NCBI GenBank assembly: GCA_031281115.1
Contig: JAITFV010000124.1
Location: forward strand, 1-6,906
Reading direction: 5' to 3'
Length of the DNA: 6,906 bases
Origin: Oscillospiraceae bacterium
GTDB taxonomy: Bacteria > Bacillota > Clostridia > Oscillospirales > Ruminococcaceae
Positions 4,450-6,906 of this stretch are shown in pieces. Numbering within the stretch: the stretch's first letter is position 1; every line of letters starts with the position of its first letter. The notes under the pieces are model-generated. The model was given only the letters and a program-made list of their open reading frames with translations. It had not been told where the DNA came from and did no database searches. The position numbers and the translations under genes are program-made.

Positions 4450-5880
4450 TTAGAGAATAATGCAAATAAGTCCGTTGCACCCGTCGTTTATGATTCTTTG
4501 AACTGTTTCTTGAAGCTTCATCCGTGCATCCTGCGGCATACGATAGAGCTTGTTGTGCAGTCCTTCGTTGACTAAGGAGTGCAGCGACTTGCCGAAGATG
4601 TTGCTTTCCCAGATTTTCGCCGGATTCTCCTCGAATTCTTTTAGGAGGTACAGTATTAACTCCTCGCTCTGGCGTTCTGAGCCGACGATGGGGGAGACTT
4701 CGGTAGTTATATTGGCTGCCATCATGTGTATACTCGGTGCCGCAGCTCGGAGCCTCACCCCGTACTTCCCGCCTTGCTTCACGATTTCCGGTTCGTCAAG
4801 GCTAAGCTCGTCTATGCTCGGCATCACGATTCCGTAACCGGTAGCTTGAACCTCCTCAAGCGCGCTCTTTACCTTCTCGTATTTGCGTTTAATCATCGCC
4901 AGCTCAATCATAACCGGCATGAGGTCGCTCTCATCTTTGAGCGTAAGCCCGGTAGTTTCGCCGAGGACGCGATAGAACAGCTCCGCTTTGAGCGTCACCG
5001 AAATGAATCCGGCGCCCCGCCCCATGTCAATAGTTTCGACTTCACAGCCGCTGATATATTCACACTCGGGCAGATTGCAAATCATATTGTTGATTTCGCT
5101 GATGTTTCTGATATTCTGTGCAGAGTTTTTGAGCGCAGCGAAAACCTCGTTCTTGAGCCAATGCCCTTTTTCAAGCACAGTCAGCCACTTCGGAATCTTT
5201 ATGTTGATTTCTTTTACAGGAAATTGCAAAAGGATTTCAGTTAAAACGCTTGTTATTCTCACCTCGTCTATTTCAAGGCAATTGAGCGGAATAACGGGCT
5301 TTTTATATTTTTCGGAAAGCTCTTCAGCCATTGTTTTAGAGAAGTCGCTCGCAGGGTCTTGACAATTGAGAATAATAACAAACGGCTTGCGGATTAATTC
5401 AAGCTCGGAAATTACCCGCTCCTCGGCTTCCTCGTATTCGGCGCGGGGAATATCGGTTATGCTGCCGTCTGTTGTAATTACTAATCCGATTGTCGAATGC
5501 TCGTTGATGACCTTCTGTGTGCCTACTTCCGCCGCCATATTAAAAGGCACTTCTCCCTCAAACCACGGCGTTACCACCATGCGCGGGACTTCGTTTTCAA
5601 TATATCCGATTGAGCTCGGCACTATGTAACCCACACAGTCAATGAGTCTGACGTTCATAACCGCGCTGCCTTCAAGCTCGACAGAAATTGCTTCCTCCGG
5701 CACGAACTTAGGTTCGGTTGTCATTATAGTTTTACCGGCAGCCGCCTGCGGAAGCTCGTCAATTGCCCGCTCACGGCGATACTCGCTCTCGATGTTCGGG
5801 ATTACGAGAGTCTGCATGAATTTCGCGATGAAAGTCGACTTACCCGAACGAACAGGTCCCACGACGCCGGAATATGTCAA
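4450..5880 (-). CDS. spoIVA: Stage IV sporulation protein A, spore-coat base ATPase, lacking its normal N-terminus
   Basis: SpoIVA polymerises on the forespore surface using ATP and is the basement layer for spore coat assembly. The 476 residues align end to end with B. subtilis SpoIVA (492), except that about 16 N-terminal residues are missing. Visible motifs are Walker A GPVRSGKS (8–15, K14 matching B. subtilis K30), the sensor threonines in KTIMTTEPKF (T54, T55), LIDCVGY (D81 in 79–85), SLDEPEIVKQG, APSIHM, and the conserved C-terminal GLICIIL needed for membrane anchoring. The frame can start only at TTG 5880, just before TYSGVVG. No ATG and no Shine–Dalgarno is present: the preceding bases are CACCCCCTTAGTCCTTAC. 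An in-frame TAA lies shortly upstream, then a terminator-like hairpin and phage debris. The gene may be inactive, misjoined, or interrupted by an element. A terminator follows its 3' end. Confidence 0.93.
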   Translation of the reverse strand: MTYSGVVGPVRSGKSTFIAKFMQTLVIPNIESEYRRERAIDELPQAAAGKTIMTTEPKFVPEEAISVELEGSAVMNVRLIDCVGYIVPSSIGYIENEVPRMVVTPWFEGEVPFNMAAEVGTQKVINEHSTIGLVITTDGSITDIPRAEYEEAEERVISELELIRKPFVIILNCQDPASDFSKTMAEELSEKYKKPVIPLNCLEIDEVRITSVLTEILLQFPVKEINIKIPKWLTVLEKGHWLKNEVFAALKNSAQNIRNISEINNMICNLPECEYISGCEVETIDMGRGAGFISVTLKAELFYRVLGETTGLTLKDESDLMPVMIELAMIKRKYEKVKSALEEVQATGYGIVMPSIDELSLDEPEIVKQGGKYGVRLRAAAPSIHMMAANITTEVSPIVGSERQSEELILYLLKEFEENPAKIWESNIFGKSLHSLVNEGLHNKLYRMPQDARMKLQETVQRIINDGCNGLICIIL

Positions 5881-5918
5881 GTAAGGACTAAGGGGGTGAA
5901 TTTATTTTAAATATTCCA

Positions 5919-5946
5919 AAGGCGGCATTTTTGAAAATGCCGCCTT
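5919..5946. terminator. 13-bp perfect hairpin between the Rpn-like ORF and spoIVA
   Basis: AAGGCGGCATTTT (5919–5931) is the exact complement of AAAATGCCGCCTT (5934–5946). The GC-rich base and A/T-rich tip give a stable hairpin directly after the stop of the ORF at 5953–6411, and 39 bases upstream of the first possible spoIVA codon. The T-run after it is short (TTT on the minus strand), so it is a probable but not ideal terminator. It would block read-through into spoIVA. Confidence 0.6.
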
Positions 5947-5952
5947 GTGATT

Positions 5953-6411
5953 TTAAGCTGGTTGTAATTGGTAAATCTGTTCCAATTGCAATCCCGTATA
6001 CTTTGCCACTTTTTCGGGATTTTCGCCATCTTTTAACATAAACGTCGCTGTTTCAATTTTTCCCTCTGTTTTGCCCTCTATGAAAGAGCTGACGAGTCCC
6101 GAATCAATTATTGCTTGTGCTTTTTCAAATGCTTCTGCCACGTTCCTCTCCTCCTCCTCCTTTTTCTTCGGTTTGATGCCGCCATACGGCTGATGAATCA
6201 ATTCTTCCGGCGTCGGAAGCTTGGCACTGATATGGCTTTGATATCGCTCGCCGGTATAATTGTCTACCCTTATTAACGTACTGTTGAAATCAATGCGATT
6301 AATAGCATCAAGCCATCCATCGCGTACCCGAAGCGTTTTATCATTCACCACACCGCATCTCAATCTGATATAGCTGATTAAATTGAAAACACTAAAGTGT
6401 TTTCTCGGCAA
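5953..6411 (-). CDS. ORF with an Rpn/PD-(D/E)XK-transposase-like C-terminal tail and an unrecognised N-terminus
   Basis: The last ~55 residues (SFIEGKTEGKIETATFMLKD followed by GENPEKVAKYTGLQLEQIYQLQ) match the familiar tail of Rpn-family recombination-promoting nucleases. These carry GK-EGK repeats, then a short 'G.s.e.ia..tgl..e.i..l' helix pair. The PD-(D/E)XK nuclease domain itself is missing. The front part (DGWLDAINRIDFNSTLIRVD, later LPTPEELIHQPYGGIKPKKKEEEE) is not typical of Rpn proteins and may come from a phage gene, so this may be a chimera or a decayed product. The nominal ATG at 6411 lies inside a hairpin repeat and has no ribosome binding site, so the true start is unknown; TTG or GTG codons near 6350 are alternatives. 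A hairpin follows its stop. Confidence 0.45.
   Translation of the reverse strand: MPRKHFSVFNLISYIRLRCGVVNDKTLRVRDGWLDAINRIDFNSTLIRVDNYTGERYQSHISAKLPTPEELIHQPYGGIKPKKKEEEERNVAEAFEKAQAIIDSGLVSSFIEGKTEGKIETATFMLKDGENPEKVAKYTGLQLEQIYQLQPA
6385..6404. repeat. 9-bp perfect palindrome (first of two tandem hairpins)
   Basis: GAAAACACT (6385–6393) pairs with AGTGTTTTC (6396–6404) around AA. It lies one base from a second hairpin and close to the point where the tape-measure reading frame breaks. It overlaps the nominal start of the ORF at 5953–6411, arguing that this start is not genuine. Function unknown; insertion scar, repeat unit or terminator are possible. Confidence 0.55.
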
Positions 6412-6424
6412 GCGGCGCTTGCCG
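6406..6424. repeat. 8-bp GC-rich perfect palindrome (second of two tandem hairpins)
   Basis: CGGCAAGC (6406–6413) pairs with GCTTGCCG (6417–6424) around GGC. Read on the minus strand it comes 8 bases after the stop of the truncated tape-measure frame and is followed by the A/T-rich hairpin at 6385–6404. The pair could act together as a terminator-like structure or mark the edge of an inserted or deleted segment. Confidence 0.55.
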
Positions 6425-6432
6425 CCGCGCCA

Positions 6433-6804
6433 TCAGCACGGACAATCAGCTTTGTTATTGGAGGAAAGCTCCCGCTCCATATCGTTCAGCTTGGCTTTGG
6501 CGTTGTTAAGCTGAATCGCCCAATTCTGTGTGCGTTTATCCGATTCGCCGAAGCTGTCCGCTGCGTTCTTGTGGGCGGCTTCGAGTGTGGATATTTTGTC
6601 CTTCTGCGCGCCGATTTCTTTGGTGAGTACCTGCTTACGTGCCGCCAACGCTTGCATGGATTTATCATTCTTGTCGAATTGCGAGGTGACGAGGTTCATT
6701 TCAGATGCCAGAACCTTGAACGCCTGATTTATATCCCGCAACGCATTCTTAAATTCCTTCTCGCCTTCCACGCCTATTTTCAAGCCGAAATTTGAATATC
6801 CCAT
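6433..6804 (-). pseudogene. Phage tail tape-measure protein, N-terminal fragment
   Basis: The first ~120 residues match the N-terminus common to tape-measure proteins of Firmicute siphophages: FGLKIGVEGEKEFKNALRDI, then FKVLASEMNLVTSQFDKNDK and a long helical stretch TLEAAHKNAADSFGESDKRT through DMERELSSNNKAD. Tape-measure proteins set tail length and usually run to many hundreds of residues. Here the frame ends after NNKAD with CPC and a TGA, directly beside two hairpins. The ATG at 6804 has AGGAGG at 6816–6821, so the start is intact. This marks the segment as prophage debris whose tail module was cut here. A stand-alone function for the 123-residue product is unlikely. Confidence 0.85.
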
Positions 6805-6812
6805 AAGTTTTG

Positions 6813-6905
6813 TTATCCTCCTAACTCCCTGCGGGCATAGTAAAATCCGAGGTGTTTGATTAAAACTCCTCGGATAATTATTGTAGTAATCTTGATTTTA
6901 CTTGC
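6813..6905 (-). CDS. Partial ORF ending just before the tape-measure start, probably a phage tail gene
   Basis: The minus-strand frame is open from the window edge for 30 codons and stops with TAA at 6813–6815. It ends IIIRGVLIKHLGFYYARREL then GG. The tape-measure ribosome binding site overlaps its last two codons, a packing typical of phage tail operons, where a tail assembly chaperone gene precedes the tape measure. The family cannot be told from so short a tail, and the frame also contains a hairpin, so it may be non-coding. Confidence 0.35.
   Translation of the reverse strand, partial: ASKIKITTIIIRGVLIKHLGFYYARRELGG
6845..6875. repeat. 8-bp inverted repeat upstream of the tape-measure fragment
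   Basis: ATCCGAGG (6845–6852) pairs with CCTCGGAT (6868–6875); after one mismatch, GTTT pairs with AAAC inside. On the minus strand it is followed by TTTTA, so it could be a weak terminator or attenuator between phage genes. It overlaps the partial ORF at the window edge. Confidence 0.4.
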
Positions 6906-6906
6906 G

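Noticed and set aside
4550..5884. Several plus-strand ORFs opposite spoIVA (80–172 residues)
   Set aside because: All lie opposite a full SpoIVA reading frame and have no recognisable domains.
6397..6795. Plus-strand 132-residue ORF opposite the tape-measure fragment
   Set aside because: The minus-strand frame matches phage tape-measure proteins and has a proper AGGAGG; this ORF is its shadow.

Overview
The window looks like a chromosomal segment of an endospore-forming Clostridia-type Firmicute. The evidence is a clear SpoIVA homologue plus the ribosomal cluster rplU–rpmA–obgE. A family-level placement near Oscillospirales/Ruminococcaceae is my inference from the look of L27 and the repeat-rich intergenic DNA; it is not proven here.

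Left part (1–2550, + strand): the 3' end of rplU (L21), rpmA (L27), a 255-bp gap full of perfect inverted repeats, a small two-helix membrane protein, and obgE, closed by a bidirectional terminator. The prp (ysxB) protease gene that usually lies between rplU and rpmA in Firmicutes is absent. L27 also lacks the N-terminal extension that Prp removes, so the two absences fit each other. The GTPase domain of ObgE contains a 35-bp run of five AATTGTC-type heptamers, read in frame between the G4 and G5 motifs.

Middle (2594–4445, mostly − strand): an RluA-type pseudouridine synthase converges on obgE. Upstream of it are a short open stretch that may be a gene remnant, an AT-rich DUF4304-like gene, and a 139-bp MITE with perfect 19-bp terminal inverted repeats ending in TA. 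Beyond the MITE is a compact locus in which the terminator of spoIVA also contains a near-consensus sigma-A promoter (TTGACA-17-TACAAT). The second arm of its stem holds a strong Shine–Dalgarno followed by an ATG. The MITE now separates this promoter from the DUF4304-like gene.

Right part (4450–6906, − strand): spoIVA is complete to its C-terminus but lacks about 16 N-terminal residues, an ATG and any visible ribosome binding site. Directly upstream are a strong hairpin, an ORF with an Rpn/PD-(D/E)XK-transposase-like C-terminal tail, two tandem hairpins, and the first ~120 residues of a phage tail tape-measure protein that then breaks off. I read this as prophage or mobile-element debris joined to the 5' end of spoIVA.

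I do not see a complete new defence or biosynthetic system. The items most worth checking are the spoIVA/prophage junction, the promoter-in-terminator with its MITE insertion, the repeat inside obgE, and the nested palindromes after rpmA. No tRNA, rRNA or CRISPR array was recognised.
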